Positions 9,201 through 20,569 of a stretch of 22,176 nucleotides of DNA are shown here, piece by piece. The stretch spans positions 82,538 through 104,713 of the forward strand of contig VHZZ01002676.1 of the NCBI GenBank assembly GCA_009801015.1, written 5' to 3'. Source of the stretch: Silene noctiflora (lineage: Eukaryota; Streptophyta; Magnoliopsida; Caryophyllales; Caryophyllaceae). The first letter of the stretch is position 1. Each line of letters starts with the position of its first letter. The position numbers and the translations under genes were made by a program. A model generated the notes under the pieces. The model was given only the letters and a program-made list of their open reading frames with translations. It searched no databases and had not been told where the DNA came from.

Positions 9201-12200
9201 TGACTCCACCATTAGTTTCTACTAGTCCAGAGATAGACATGCAATCTGAAAGAGATGCGATTGCTGAAATGAATCTCAAGAGCATAGTGGTTGCTAGTCC
9301 TTATGATACAAGTGATGTTACAATGGGCAGAGAAATGGTTAAGGTTTCATTGGAAAAATTTAACTGCGAGTTTCTACCTGCATTCCATTATATATCTCGA
9401 AATGTCATTTTGGATAATGCTGATGTGAAATTTTCTCTTGCACAATTTGGTGATCAAGATTGTTGTTTTTCATGTCATGCTGATTGTTTGTCACCGTCCC
9501 TATCCTGCAACTGTGCACGACAAAATGGGGGAGAATTATCATACACAGCAGACGGTCTGGTCAAGGAACAGTTTCTTGACGAGTGTGTTTCTTTGGTTCG
9601 GAACCCCCAGAAGCATGACCTGACATTCTGTGAGGTGTGCCAACTAGAGCTATTTAAAAATGAGGATATACTAGATCCATGTAAGGGCCATTTGAAGAGG
9701 AAGTTTCTGAAAGAATGTTATACTAAATGTGGCTGCAGCCAAAATTGTGGAAATCGAGTTGTACAAGGAGGCCTAAGGTGTAACTTGCAGGTAATACTTC
9801 TCATTTTTATTTCTGTTTCATGATTTTATTCCAAGTTAGAGTTATGTAGATAGTTCTACAGGCAGTGTGAAGTTGCTTGTACGGCTGTATGACATGATCA
9901 TAAATTAGGCCATTGTCTAAGTTGGGTTGCTCCATTGGCGACTAGTCTTTTTTTCATTTTTCTAATGACTTTGGCTTGTAGGTGTTCTGGACTCCTGAAG
10001 GAAAGGGCTGGGGGCTGAGGGCATTGGACAATATCCCTAAAGGAGCCTTTGTTTGTGAATTTGTCGGAGAAATACTGACAATGATGGAGCTTCGTGAAAG
10101 AAATTTGAGTAGAAGCAATGACAAACATTCATATTCACTACTACTTGATACCGATTGGGGTATACGGGCATTAAAAGAGGAGGAATTTCTTTGCTTGGAT
10201 GCCACATTGTATGGAAATGTTGCGAGGTTTATTAATCACAGGTATTTTTATGAGTGCTGTGTGTAGTTGTATTGGGGGTTATTCTGGTTCCCATGGCTCT
10301 ACTCTGTCTGTTGTTTTTGGGTTCTTACTTTATTGAATTAAGTTATATTGCTCATGTTGAACTATCAATAAATTATTAATGAACTTTGCGTGTTTAACTT
10401 CTAATATAAGACTGGTGGGAAACAGCTAGTACCTTAAAAGCTCTTGTTGTCTCTACATATGTCGTAGTTAGGCATTTAATCGAGCCTACTGGAAATCTCA
10501 GCACAACCTCAGGCTGAGTCAATGTTTGTCGACCGCTGAGTCTGAGAAGGCTCAAGTTCTGCTTGAGCCTATCTCGAGTTTTGTTTAATTCATTATTTTC
10601 TACTCCCTCCTATTCTGGATAACCTTCCTCTTTCACTTTGGCACAAAGATTAAGGAAACACACTATCCCACCATATAATTAAATTTGGACCACACAAATA
10701 CACTACCCAACCACACAATAAAATTTGTATTAAATTTGGACCACACAAACACTTCCCAAAATAGAAATAGGGAAGATATTGTGAATAGGCGGAAATAGGG
10801 ATGGTTATTTAGAATAAGAGGGAGTATTTGTTTTACCATTCCTTATCTAATTCATGTGAATAACTTACTGTCCTCCATAAGCTCCATCTCAATTTTATAA
10901 CCCCCATTAAAAGCAAATAAGGCTTACTAAAAGTAGAGGGGGTGATTGATAATGAATATAGTTATAGAATCCCCAAAAATAAATTAAAAAGTTAATATTT
11001 TAATAAGCAGCTAAATTAAGGTTTTCTGATCTGCCATTACTACGGTTGAGCTCGGCTAAATTTAGGTCAAGCTGAGACGGAGCTCGACCTCTTTGACTAA
11101 GCAAGGTGAGTTTTGACCGAACCGATTCTTAGAGCTCATCGAGAAGCTTCAGCTTATTTACACCCTTAACATTTGGTAGTTGTGCATTTTTCTTCCTCTA
11201 GCTAGGATATGTCAGTACTCTTTCTTTCTTTGCGATTATGTTCGTTCTTATTGATTTTTTGCTCTGAGACATCTGCACTGCGATATTTATAATGTTCATT
11301 GCTTGCCAAAAAAGATACGGATTACGGAGTATGTAATTACTTGATTGACCAAAAGGTAAAAATATGTTCCATATGAGTTTGGAAATTAGAAGTATCCCGC
11401 CGAAGAATTGTTCGGCATATCAGCCTGCATGGAGATGTATCTTTTCTGATTTCATGGGATTTCCTTGTTCTTACAGATGCACAGATGCAAACTTAATTGA
11501 AATTCCAGTTGAAGTAGAGACTCCTAGCCATCATTACTATCATGTATGTAGGCATGCTTTTGTTCTTTTCTACTCCCTCCTTAATATCGTGTACTCCCCC
11601 GTTTGACTTTTTGATGTCTTGAAAACTTTGTTCTTAATTATTTACAATGTTGAAAAATATGATTTTTTTTTGAGATGATACGACGATATTTATAATTGCG
11701 ATATTTACACCAATATATATTCTTGAGAAATTTTCCATATTTCCAATGGAGCCAAAGACTCATTACTCTTTAGGTTATGGATTATAATGGAATAAATCAA
11801 AATGACTCACTAAAGTGGCTGCCCTTCTTTCTTTTGTGAAGTAGCGGTCCTTCGATGCAGTTCTCGACGCAATTTTGATCTCAATTATTTACAATGTTGA
11901 AAAATATGATTTTTTTTTTTTGAGATGATACGACGATATTTACAATTGCGATATTTACATAAATATATATTCTTGACAAATTTTCCATATTTCCAATGGA
12001 GCCAAAGACTCATTACTCTTTGGTTATGGATTATATTGGAATAAATCAAAATGGCTCACTAAAGTGGCTGCCCTTCTTTCTTTTGTGAAGTAGCGGTCCT
12101 TCGATGCAGTTCTCGACGCAATTTTCATCTTGGGTCATTCGGAAACAGCCTCTTTGTGTTGCTAACACAAGGGTAAGGCTGCGTACATCCGACCCCCCCT

Positions 12201-14699
12201 TACCCCGCAATTTGCGGGAGCCATTGAGGCACTGGGGTAATGTTGTTGTTGTATATATTCTTGACAAAAGTAAGGATATTTCCTCCATTCCAGTTAATTT
12301 TATACATTTTTTCAAAATATGTGGGGTATTTAAAAAAATGTATACAGTGGATTTGGATGGAGAAAACAATACATAAATGGTAAAAGATATGGTCAAAGTG
12401 TTACATAGGAGGAAGTGTAAAGTCAAATGGGATGAACGTGTAATTATATATGGAGTACTCACTGAGGAAATCATTCATTCTTTGAAGAAAAAACATTTTT
12501 TTGAAAGCTGTTTGGATCTGATATCAAAGTTGCAGATAATTCATGGAGCTTTTTTTTTTTTTTTTTTTTTTTACTTGTTTGCAGATAGCATTATTTACAA
12601 CCAGGGATGTGAATGCTTTTGAAGAGTTAACATGGGTATGTACTTGTGTTTTCGTTCGAATGCACTATCGATCGTTTAGGAAGAGTCCTTTCTTTTTTAT
12701 GCAAACAAATAAAAATAAATTCTTTGTTGCTCAAAGAAGCCATAATGGGTGGTAGCCATGCTAAGGTTATGTTGTATACAACGTTATTTATTCTACTATT
12801 CCCAAACTAAACGGTTTTTAACGTAAAAGATTTTTTGCATTTACCCTGAATCCCGGTAATACATTCTGATCTCTTGGATAGGTTTCATTTCCAGCCTTCA
12901 AGCCATTAGATCTAATGCCATCCAATTAAAAGTATTCCATTTCTGTTTGATTTTGACTATATTTAATCATTTGATATGAAGTTAGACGAACATGCCTGTT
13001 TAGTTGGCTAGGGCTTGTCACATTTTAACATGGCTTATGCTTGACCAAATGTTGTTGCCAAAACTCTTTTTATAGGAGGGCAGGATGCATTTGTTTTTAT
13101 TCTATGTGATGTTACTTTTGACAGCCTAGTCATACCTTATGATGACTTTCACAGTAGTTGCTAGTTCCTACCAAAAAAGAAATGGGAAAAAGAATATCAT
13201 TAGCTGCTAGCTGATATACACTAGACTCTTCCGTGGATTTAGATCTCCTCGTCATAATGAAATATGTCAAGTCATGCTTCTGCTTTAGGTGTCAAAATTA
13301 TCTGACTGTGTTATGTACGATATTATGACACTTATTTAGCCAATTGAGCTGGTGTGATGAAAGTTTACAACATATATGAAGTATTGGTTGATCTATATAC
13401 ATTTATCTAGCTATGTGGCAGGTTTTAGCATATTAGTTCACATGTATGAAGCAATGATATTAGGTTCATTTGATGTTTGAAGAATCTAAATGTATCTATT
13501 GGGATCCTCTTAAGACCATTGCACGGCATACGATAGTCTTTTAATAACTTGAGCAATTCACTTTTTGCTATCATTAAATAAGGTACAAGTCATTATAAGG
13601 CCTGCAATAGTCTTGTTTGAGAATTTGTTTACTTGTAAACATTGTTGATTTGAAGTAAGATATTGTATGGATATTTCTCATCTAGTCCTTCAGCAAATGC
13701 CTTAACTGCTCTAGTATGTAGACAGACAATCTCAGTCGTTGAAGCTGGGGGTTATGCTTATGAGATACAAATTTGATAACCCACCAGATTTGAAATTGTG
13801 GTTTAGTAAAGCAGAAGCTATGTAATGGCTGCCGCACAAGTAACTTCCATGTGGTCCGATTCAGTTGCAAAGTAGAACTTGCAGTCTTGCAGATGGGTAA
13901 TTTGGGTCAGTCGTTCAGGACTTCAGGGTATGTGTTGCACTTTGGCTTGGTTCAGATCGGGTCATTTTGGCTTGTTTTGGGCCATGAACCATGATATCAT
14001 CAGGTCATTTTCAAGTTTGTCATTTTGTCATGTATTAACCATACTGGGTTTCAAATTAGTTACTTTGTGTCGATTTAGTCGGACATTTCTGGTCCAGATG
14101 GTTCCGGTCATGCCAATGTTAAGTCCAAAAAAGGTCATTGTTGGGTAGGGTTAATTTGGTTCTCGGGTCATGTTCGGATTTTGCCTTTTCGGACTAGTTC
14201 GATTCTGGAATATGAAGTATTACCTGTGATATTAAAGTATACATGATTTTCTTTGTACATGAAACCATACGCGTGCTTATTGGCCATCTTTGACGTACTT
14301 TAGCCATCCAAGTTTGGACGAGTTCTACGTAGTCCTCCCTTAATAAAAGATTAGTTTTTGTTAGCCGTTAAGCATTGGTTCTTACCATTCGTATTAGAAT
14401 TTGAGTAGGCTTATTCTTATGTTAGTAATTGTTTGGGTGTTTTATAGTACTAACTAATAAGCGCCTGCTTCAAATGCCTGCAGGATTATGGAGTGGATTT
14501 TGATGACAATGAGCAGTACATGAAAACATTCAGTTGTCTATGTGGTAGCCAGTTTTGCCGCAACATGAAACGTTCAAGTAGTAATCTTGCTCAATCTCTC
14601 ATTATTTTTTTGATACTTTTTTTTTTTTTAATTCTAATCCCAAATGTTGACACTTTTCGACTTATTTCAGGACCTAGATCCGCCTTAACCTTGCAGTAA
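6258..14699 (+). CDS. SUVR2: SUVR-type histone-lysine N-methyltransferase family protein (WIYLD + SET)
   Basis: Nine coding exons join in frame: 6258-6440, 6558-6602, 6950-7475, 8700-9790, 9982-10241, 11477-11543, 12585-12635, 14484-14577 and 14671-14699, giving 781 residues. A leader intron probably ends at 6231 (TTTTGTAG). Residues 1-65 form the WIYLD domain, which in Arabidopsis SUVR4 binds ubiquitin. Residues 77-505 are a poorly conserved linker with basic and PKAEP-like patches. The Cys-rich pre-SET starts at C506. SET spans about 616-750: AdoMet motif GKGWG (622-626), NHRC (700-703), HHYYH (720-724) and ELTWDYG with Y743. Post-SET cysteines are C759, C761 and C766. Arg in place of Ser in the NHxC motif is normal for SUVRs. 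Family members act in nuclear chromatin on H3K9 methylation or transposon silencing; Arabidopsis SUVR2 is regarded as inactive. The length fits SUVR1/2 better than SUVR4 (about 490 residues), so the symbol is tentative. Ns at 8979 and 9192 leave residues 345 and 416 undefined. Confidence 0.9.
6671..6907. mobile_element. MITE-like inverted-repeat element in SUVR intron 2
   Basis: The 16-bp word CCATTTGACTTTGGTG at 6691-6706 is matched exactly by its reverse complement at 6867-6882. Outward of each arm are TACT-type ends and a GGATGGAGTTAGTA segment that resembles Stowaway termini. The centre is very AT-rich and non-coding. The outer limits and the TA duplication are less clear than the inner arms. 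It fills most of the intron between coding exons 2 and 3. Confidence 0.55.
7476..8699 (+). other. SUVR intron 3, no embedded feature seen
   Basis: This 1.2-kb stretch starts with GGTACC-type donor sequence after the codon fragment G at 7475 and ends with TTGTGCAG at 8699. The join restores an in-frame GAA codon. It is AT-rich, contains an N at 8576, and shows no MITE ends or tandem repeats that I can support. If the intron is retained, translation stops at 7534, leaving a protein with WIYLD but no SET domain. Confidence 0.7.
10440..11170. repeat. Old GAGCTCGA-rich element, possibly hAT-like, interrupted by a Stowaway
   Basis: Within SUVR intron 5, stretches at about 10480-10580 and 11045-11170 share GAGCCT, CTCGAG and GAGCTCG words, and the right edge reads CAGCTTATTTACACCC. 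Such sequence with a TTTACACCC end is common in degenerate plant non-autonomous elements. The Stowaway at 10603-10824 lies between the two parts, which suggests nesting. A matching left terminus was not found, so this is tentative. Confidence 0.3.
10603..10824. mobile_element. Stowaway MITE (Tc1/mariner type) in SUVR intron 5
   Basis: The left end begins TA|CTCCCTCCTATTCTGG. The right end reads CCAGAATAGGAGGGAG-like as its inverted partner (TTATTTAGAATAAGAGGGAG|TA). The first 22 bases of the two termini match at about 19 positions. A TA target duplication sits at 10601-10602 and 10825-10826. The 222-bp size, CTCCCTCC end and TA duplication are diagnostic of Stowaway elements. The interior is AT-rich with two copies of AAATTTGGACCACACAAA. 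It has no coding capacity. Confidence 0.85.
11566..11620 (+). repeat. Stowaway-like terminal fragments
   Basis: TACTCCCTCCTTAATATCG at about 11570 and TACTCCCCCGTTTGACTTT at about 11590 look like left ends of Stowaway-type elements. No matching right end is evident, so these are fragments inside SUVR intron 6. Confidence 0.4.
11635..12128. repeat. 247-bp tandem duplication in SUVR intron 6
   Basis: Two direct copies run from about 11635 to 11881 and from 11882 to 12128. The word TTTACAATGT starts at 11641 and again at 11888, and both copies continue through GAGATGATACGACGATATTT and TCCATATTTCCAATGGAGCC to TTCGATGCAGTTCTCGACGC. They differ by a handful of substitutions and by the length of one T run. 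Copy 2 runs straight into a SINE-like 3' tail, so the duplicated unit may itself be part of a SINE-related insertion. Confidence 0.85.
12128..12255 (+). mobile_element. SINE 3' region (Au-like)
   Basis: The stretch contains TGGGTCATTCGGAAACAGCC, GGTAAGGCTGCGTACATCCG, ACCCCCCTTACCCCGC, TTGCGGGAGCC and TTGAGGCACTGGGGTAATG, followed by (TTG)n. This ordered set matches the 3' body and TTG tail of plant Au- and TS-type tRNA-derived SINEs as I know them. No clear pol III A and B boxes are visible upstream, so the 5' part is missing, diverged or replaced by the duplicated 247-bp unit. It lies in SUVR intron 6. Confidence 0.7.
12280..12440. mobile_element. Degenerate Stowaway-like MITE
   Basis: The left part TCCTCCATTCCAGTTAATTT and the right part TAAAGTCAAATGGGATGAAC are imperfect inverted copies, matching at about 14 of 20 positions. 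The whole resembles Stowaway elements whose ends read TCCATTGACTTTATAC-like. Exact ends and the TA duplication are not clear. It sits immediately after the SINE tail in SUVR intron 6. Confidence 0.5.
12550..12572 (+). repeat. T23 homopolymer just upstream of the exon 7 acceptor
   Basis: Twenty-three consecutive T residues end 12 bases before the acceptor AG at 12583-12584. They form an extreme polypyrimidine tract for the intron whose acceptor opens the exon encoding IALFTTRDV. Length slippage is likely at such a run. Confidence 0.85.
12636..14483 (+). other. SUVR intron 7, with a GGGTC-rich stretch near its end
   Basis: The intron starts at GTATGT and ends at TGCCTGCAG. Bases 12640-13890 show nothing beyond ordinary AT-rich sequence. 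About 13890-14175 is richer in GGTTC, GGGTCA and TTTTGGG words, a degenerate repeat similar to the one upstream of RPL23. No element ends were found. Confidence 0.6.
14578..14670 (+). other. In-frame, stop-free last intron of SUVR (possible exitron)
   Basis: The intron is 93 bases, a multiple of three, with donor GTAGTAAT and acceptor TTATTTCAG. Reading straight through keeps the frame and reaches the same stop at 14697-14699. Retention would insert 31 residues, including a strongly hydrophobic run (IIFLILFFFLILI), before the C-terminal RSALTLQ. The spliced form is preferred because the resulting basic Arg/Ser tail looks like other SUVR C-termini as I recall them. Confidence 0.6.
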
Positions 14700-15259
14700 G
14701 CATCTGACTAGCCGTACAAAGCCAAGGTAGAAGTGCTGTGCATTTTGACACCTGACTAATGTTTTTTTGGATCATTGGAGCATAACTTTTAGAGCTTCCA
14801 CTAATGGTGTTTAGATGGTAGAATTTAGAACCTGTTAATATCTGTGGTGACATGTAATGCTTCTGTATAACTAACTACACAAGAAGATGTCTATTTTTGT
14901 AAAGCATTGTCTGTCCTGTGCTCATGGCATATATTTTGTGCATAGAACTTGTTCTGTGGCCATGTTTACCACTAGTATATGTAATGTAGTTAAGCCGGTA
15001 ATGTCATGAAAGATGATGCTCATGATTTTAGTCGAATTCCGTCGGCGTTAACACAGCTATATGTTTTGGGATTGAAAGAAGGTTTTGGGATTTTGAAAAA
15101 TGTAGCGAATTCAAATGAATAAAGGGAAATATTGCACATGTTTTTCGATGAAGTGAAGGGAATATGGACGCAATGACGCATGCTTCTCTCAAGTAGTACA
15201 TTGTCCAGTGTTAGCTGCCTCAGTATACGACAGGTAGTATCTAATTGAGCTTTTCACTA
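14700..15259 (+). other. SUVR 3' untranslated region and downstream spacer
   Basis: No gene is present. A candidate polyadenylation signal AATAAA lies at 15118-15123, about 420 bases after the stop codon. Several T-rich and TGTA-containing stretches between 14820 and 15000 could equally set the transcript end. Confidence 0.35.
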
Positions 15260-15264
15260 GGACG

Positions 15265-15685
15265 TGTTGGAAAATATATAGGGTCACTGAATGAGAAACG
15301 AAATCTCCCCGATTACGATACAAATCGGAATGGGCGTCGTCCCTCAAGGTCACACAACACTCCTAAAAGTTGTGTACTCAACAATTAGAAGTTTGAACTC
15401 ATATGGTATGCTCAAAATATTATCATAGAGAAGTAGTAAGAGAAATATAGAAGATGTGTCTTTCTTAAATGACTACACTTCTCTATTTATAGTGATTAAT
15501 TAGCCTCATAATCATAATGTTAGTGCATAACCAGCACTATAATCATGGCATTTATGGGCCATAAACATGGAGTTATGGCTATAAACATGAAAGTAATGGT
15601 GAGATACTTTTACGAGGCAATGAAAGGTATCTCTTTAATACAATGTATTTAGACAACATTGCTAGCCTTGACATTACTTCCAACA
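15265..15685 (+). mobile_element. Solo LTR, Ty1/copia-like, with perfect target duplication
   Basis: The element begins TGTTGGAA and ends TTCCAACA, a perfect 8-bp terminal inversion. It is flanked by the same five bases, GGACG, at 15260-15264 and 15686-15690. Length is 421 bp. A TATA-like CTATTTATAG lies at about 15482-15491, in the position expected for an LTR promoter. There is no internal domain or second LTR, so this is a solo LTR left by recombination between two LTRs. The copia assignment rests on its size and the TGTTGG/CCAACA ends. Orientation is set by the TATA-like box. Confidence 0.88.
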
Positions 15686-15909
15686 GGACGACCTTATAGG
15701 AGAATTCTTTATGTACAAACACACCTTTTACGCTTGTTATTTCTAGAGCGAAGTCATTTTTGCCTTAAAACAATGTTTCTTATGTTCCATGGATTTTGAC
15801 CAAAATCGTTTTTTCAAATAACAAATACTCAATACCTATTGCTAGTTTGCTGCTACGGTAGAGCCAAGACTTGGTTAGAGAGGACGAACACAAATTTTAA
15901 CAAAAGTTT

Positions 15910-16410
15910 CAATGTTTATGGACGCGGGTCCCGCGGATGAATCCCCTCGGCAATCAGGTCAGTAGTTGGGTTTGGGTCGGGTCTGCCTATCCTTTTGATC
16001 GAGCCGCGGGTAATTTCGGATCAAATGACGAATTAGGACGGGTCGGGTTTGAGTCAGTCACTTTATCACATCAGTTTTGACCATTTAATGTAGTTTTTTT
16101 ACCCACTATTTGGTTTAGTTACTACCAACGTATGAAACTAAACACTAAAACACTTTATTTTGATAAATATTAAGGTTAATAATTACCAGGTCATCAATTT
16201 AATCATGTCAATCTCGTGTCGCATTGGGTTTGGGTTCAAGTCACTTGTAATCTGGTCTAGTCGGGTCGGTTTCGACTTCTAGGATTCTCGGGCTCAGGTC
16301 GGGTCACTCGGATCGGGTTAGACTTGCCAGATCTACGATCGGTCTGGGCTTGCAGCATTATCGGGTCATCATCACGTCGGGTATGCTCGGGTTCGAGTCG
16401 GGTAAGACTT
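15910..16410. repeat. Degenerate GGGTC/CGGGT-rich region
   Basis: Words such as GGGTCGGGT, TCGGGTC and GGGTTTGGGT recur on the plus strand at about 15960-16060 and 16225-16410, separated by AT-rich DNA. No fixed period can be measured. Similar low-complexity GGGTC tracts are common in plant intergenic DNA. It ends immediately upstream of the RPL23 promoter motifs. Confidence 0.6.
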
Positions 16411-16414
16411 GCCA

Positions 16415-16420
16415 TGGGCC
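16415..16420 (+). promoter_or_regulatory. Site II-like element (TGGGCC)
   Basis: TGGGCC lies 130 bases upstream of the RPL23 start codon. Site II elements (TGGGCC/T) are bound by TCP factors and are common in plant ribosomal protein promoters, often together with a telo-box, as here. Function is inferred from motif and position. Confidence 0.55.
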
Positions 16421-16472
16421 GAACCTCCAAAAGTCGAAATATTCCCATGCAATCCAACCCAACAAACCCAAA

Positions 16473-16481
16473 AAACCCTAA
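16473..16481 (+). promoter_or_regulatory. Telo-box (AAACCCTAA)
   Basis: AAACCCTAA lies about 70 bases upstream of the RPL23 start codon. The telo-box is a frequent element of plant ribosomal protein and translation-factor promoters, usually near the transcription start. Its pairing with the site II-like element 52 bases upstream supports this as the RPL23 promoter. Confidence 0.7.
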
Positions 16482-16549
16482 CATTCACATTATGATATAA
16501 CACCACATTTACCCTCCCTTAGATTTCTAGCAAGAAGAGAGCAGCAGCC

Positions 16550-18724
<2,175 letters not shown>

Positions 18725-18867
18725 CTGCTGTTTCTCTGATATCTAGCTTAAAACTCGAAAATTGTTTTTGTTATCAGCACATCTAATAGTTGGATTTTGT
18801 CAGACCGACTTGTTAATTTGGCGAATTTAAGGGGACATTTGTTCTTGTCCTATTTTGTGAACATGCT

Positions 18868-19090
18868 TCTACTATGTTGTCGTGAAGTAGACGTCAATTG
18901 CTATAATCTTTATACAAAGCATGTTGGAACACTCTCATTGTGCTATTGTGTAGTAGCCGTGAATTTCTATAATTCTCAATAGGAGGCATGTGGGAATAAT
19001 CTCATTGTGTTATTTGCGACATAGAGTAGTTGTGAAGTGCTATAATTCTTGATGAATAGGGGGTAAGAATAATCTCATTGTGCTCGGAAT
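18868..19090. repeat. About 70-bp tandem repeat, three copies, downstream of RPL23
   Basis: The word CTCATTGTG recurs at about 18933, 19001 and 19074, with spacings of 68 and 73 bases. Each unit also has a GTGAA(G/T) word, a TGCTATAATTCT-like word and a TGGGAATAAT-like word before it. The array begins about 150 bases after the stop codon, so it may lie within or just past the 3' untranslated region. Confidence 0.65.
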
Positions 19091-19590
19091 ACATGGTTAC
19101 CTTGCTGCTGGCATGAGCCTATGTGACTCTGAGGTAGTTTTGTCATTGGTTATACAATTTGCCGATAATACTATATGCTTTGCTTTTTAGACATAACTAG
19201 TGTAGATCCCGTACATTTGCGGTGATTAATTTGTCTTATACCTCACTGTATTTTGATATGAGGAAAAAAAAAAATGAACTATGAACTAAGAGAATTTTGT
19301 AAAGTTATAAAATGTGTGATGAATTTTTTTATTTAATAAAAAGCTAACGATTACAAATATTATTTTTTCTCAAGTTAATGACTTTTTTTACGAAGCTAAT
19401 AATATCTGTTTAATGTTTTGTTTTATACAAAATGTGTCTAAGTCATTCTCTAATGAACCTAACAAAAATTTAGAAATTTGCAGTTTATAAATTATAGTCA
19501 ATTTATCTTATTTTAATTTAAAATATTTAATTTAGATTTTGAAGAAAATATTATTATTTGATTAAAAGATTATATTTTGATGAAATGCTA
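19091..19590. other. AT-rich intergenic DNA, nothing supported
   Basis: This is very AT-rich sequence after the RPL23 downstream repeats, with long A and T runs. I see no gene, no RNA gene and no element ends. Confidence 0.6.
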
Positions 19591-19793
19591 AGAGCAAGTT
19601 TAAGGGTAAGCAAGTTCGTACTAACTTAACATTGCCATATCATAATTTAAGCCACAATAATTTTGAGCAATCAAAGTATTCCAATGGTTTAGCTATATTT
19701 ATACTAATTAGAAAAGTAGAAAGTTAAAAAAAAATTCAAAATTTAAGAACCGTTAAAAAATAATAATTAGTGAGGATATCCATTGGACTTGTA
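19591..19793. mobile_element. Degenerate MITE with AGAGCAAG/CTTGTACC ends
   Basis: The left edge AGAGCAAGTTTAAGGGTAAG and the right edge ATATCCATTGGACTTGTACC are imperfect inverted partners. They resemble a plant MITE family with AGAGCAAGTCCAATGG-type ends. The interior is AT-rich and non-coding. No target duplication is clear. Confidence 0.4.
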
Positions 19794-20565
19794 CCCATTA
19801 TGGTCATTATATATTGTAATTAGGGGTTGATAAACCCATCATCTATGTACTATATATATACCCCTTCATTAAAGAATAATATAACAACTCTCTTCCCCCT
19901 CTCAATCTATTTGCTTATTTTTTTCTCTAAGTTCTCTCTACCCTTATTCTCTATTTCTCAAACAATCTTAAAGATGGGTTGATCGAATCGATCAATTTTT
20001 TCCATCACTAATTAGCATTGATACATATACGTTGTATGACCTTTTTACCACGTTAATCAAGTGTAGTAAATGGGTACACTTATTAATTCATGTTGTTCAA
20101 TTTATGTATTTATAATTCCTGTAACTAGATCATTTCGTTATCAATATATGTGTCATTGTTTGCTTTGTCGCCGNCGCGCAATCATGGCCGAGAACGTAAG
20201 GAGGTATATCTTTTATAAAATCGGTCACAGTATTATTATTCTTCAATTTAGAGGTAATTTTTACTTTGTGCGTAAATTTGGTGTGTATAGGTTAGTTGTT
20301 GCTAATTCTTATGTTAGACCATATATCCTTTGATAGTTTGATGTGTTCATCCAAAATTGCCAAGTGTCATATTTGCACTTAGTGCTTCTATGACTATGCG
20401 TCTATGCATTGAGGTACAGATTTGGATGATACACCTTAGTCGAATTCATCAACATAAATTGCAATTCACCAATCAATCTTTGATCATTAGTTAATATCCT
20501 CATCATATATATTGTTTCATGAGGCCTTGGCTGCTGTGTTTTTATCGTGATACAATTAGAGTGTG
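19794..20565 (+). other. Non-coding, with a promoter-like TATA and CT-rich stretch
   Basis: TACTATATATATACCCC at about 19848-19864 is followed by CT-rich sequence up to about 19965, an arrangement typical of a promoter and leader, either of a gene or of an LTR. No recognisable protein follows. The longest open frame (20070-20333) contains an N at 20174 and resembles nothing I know. It may be the edge of the decayed element suspected further right. Confidence 0.3.
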
Positions 20566-20569
20566 GGAC

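Noticed and set aside
12128..12255. A tRNA gene at the SINE
   Set aside because: No cloverleaf or convincing A and B boxes can be drawn; the sequence matches only the SINE 3' body.
12046..12474. 142-residue minus-strand open frame
   Set aside because: It covers the duplicated unit, the SINE tail and a MITE, which explain its sequence.
6258..14699. SUVR as a pseudogene because each exon runs into a stop
   Set aside because: All nine exons have GT-AG borders with matching phases and join to one uninterrupted frame with intact pre-SET, SET and post-SET motifs.
16257..16484. Minus-strand open frame rich in Arg, Pro and Glu
   Set aside because: It is a translation of the GGGTC-rich tract.
20070..20333. 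87-residue open frame with an undefined residue
   Set aside because: No similarity to a known family, an N within it, and AT-rich composition with no start context support.
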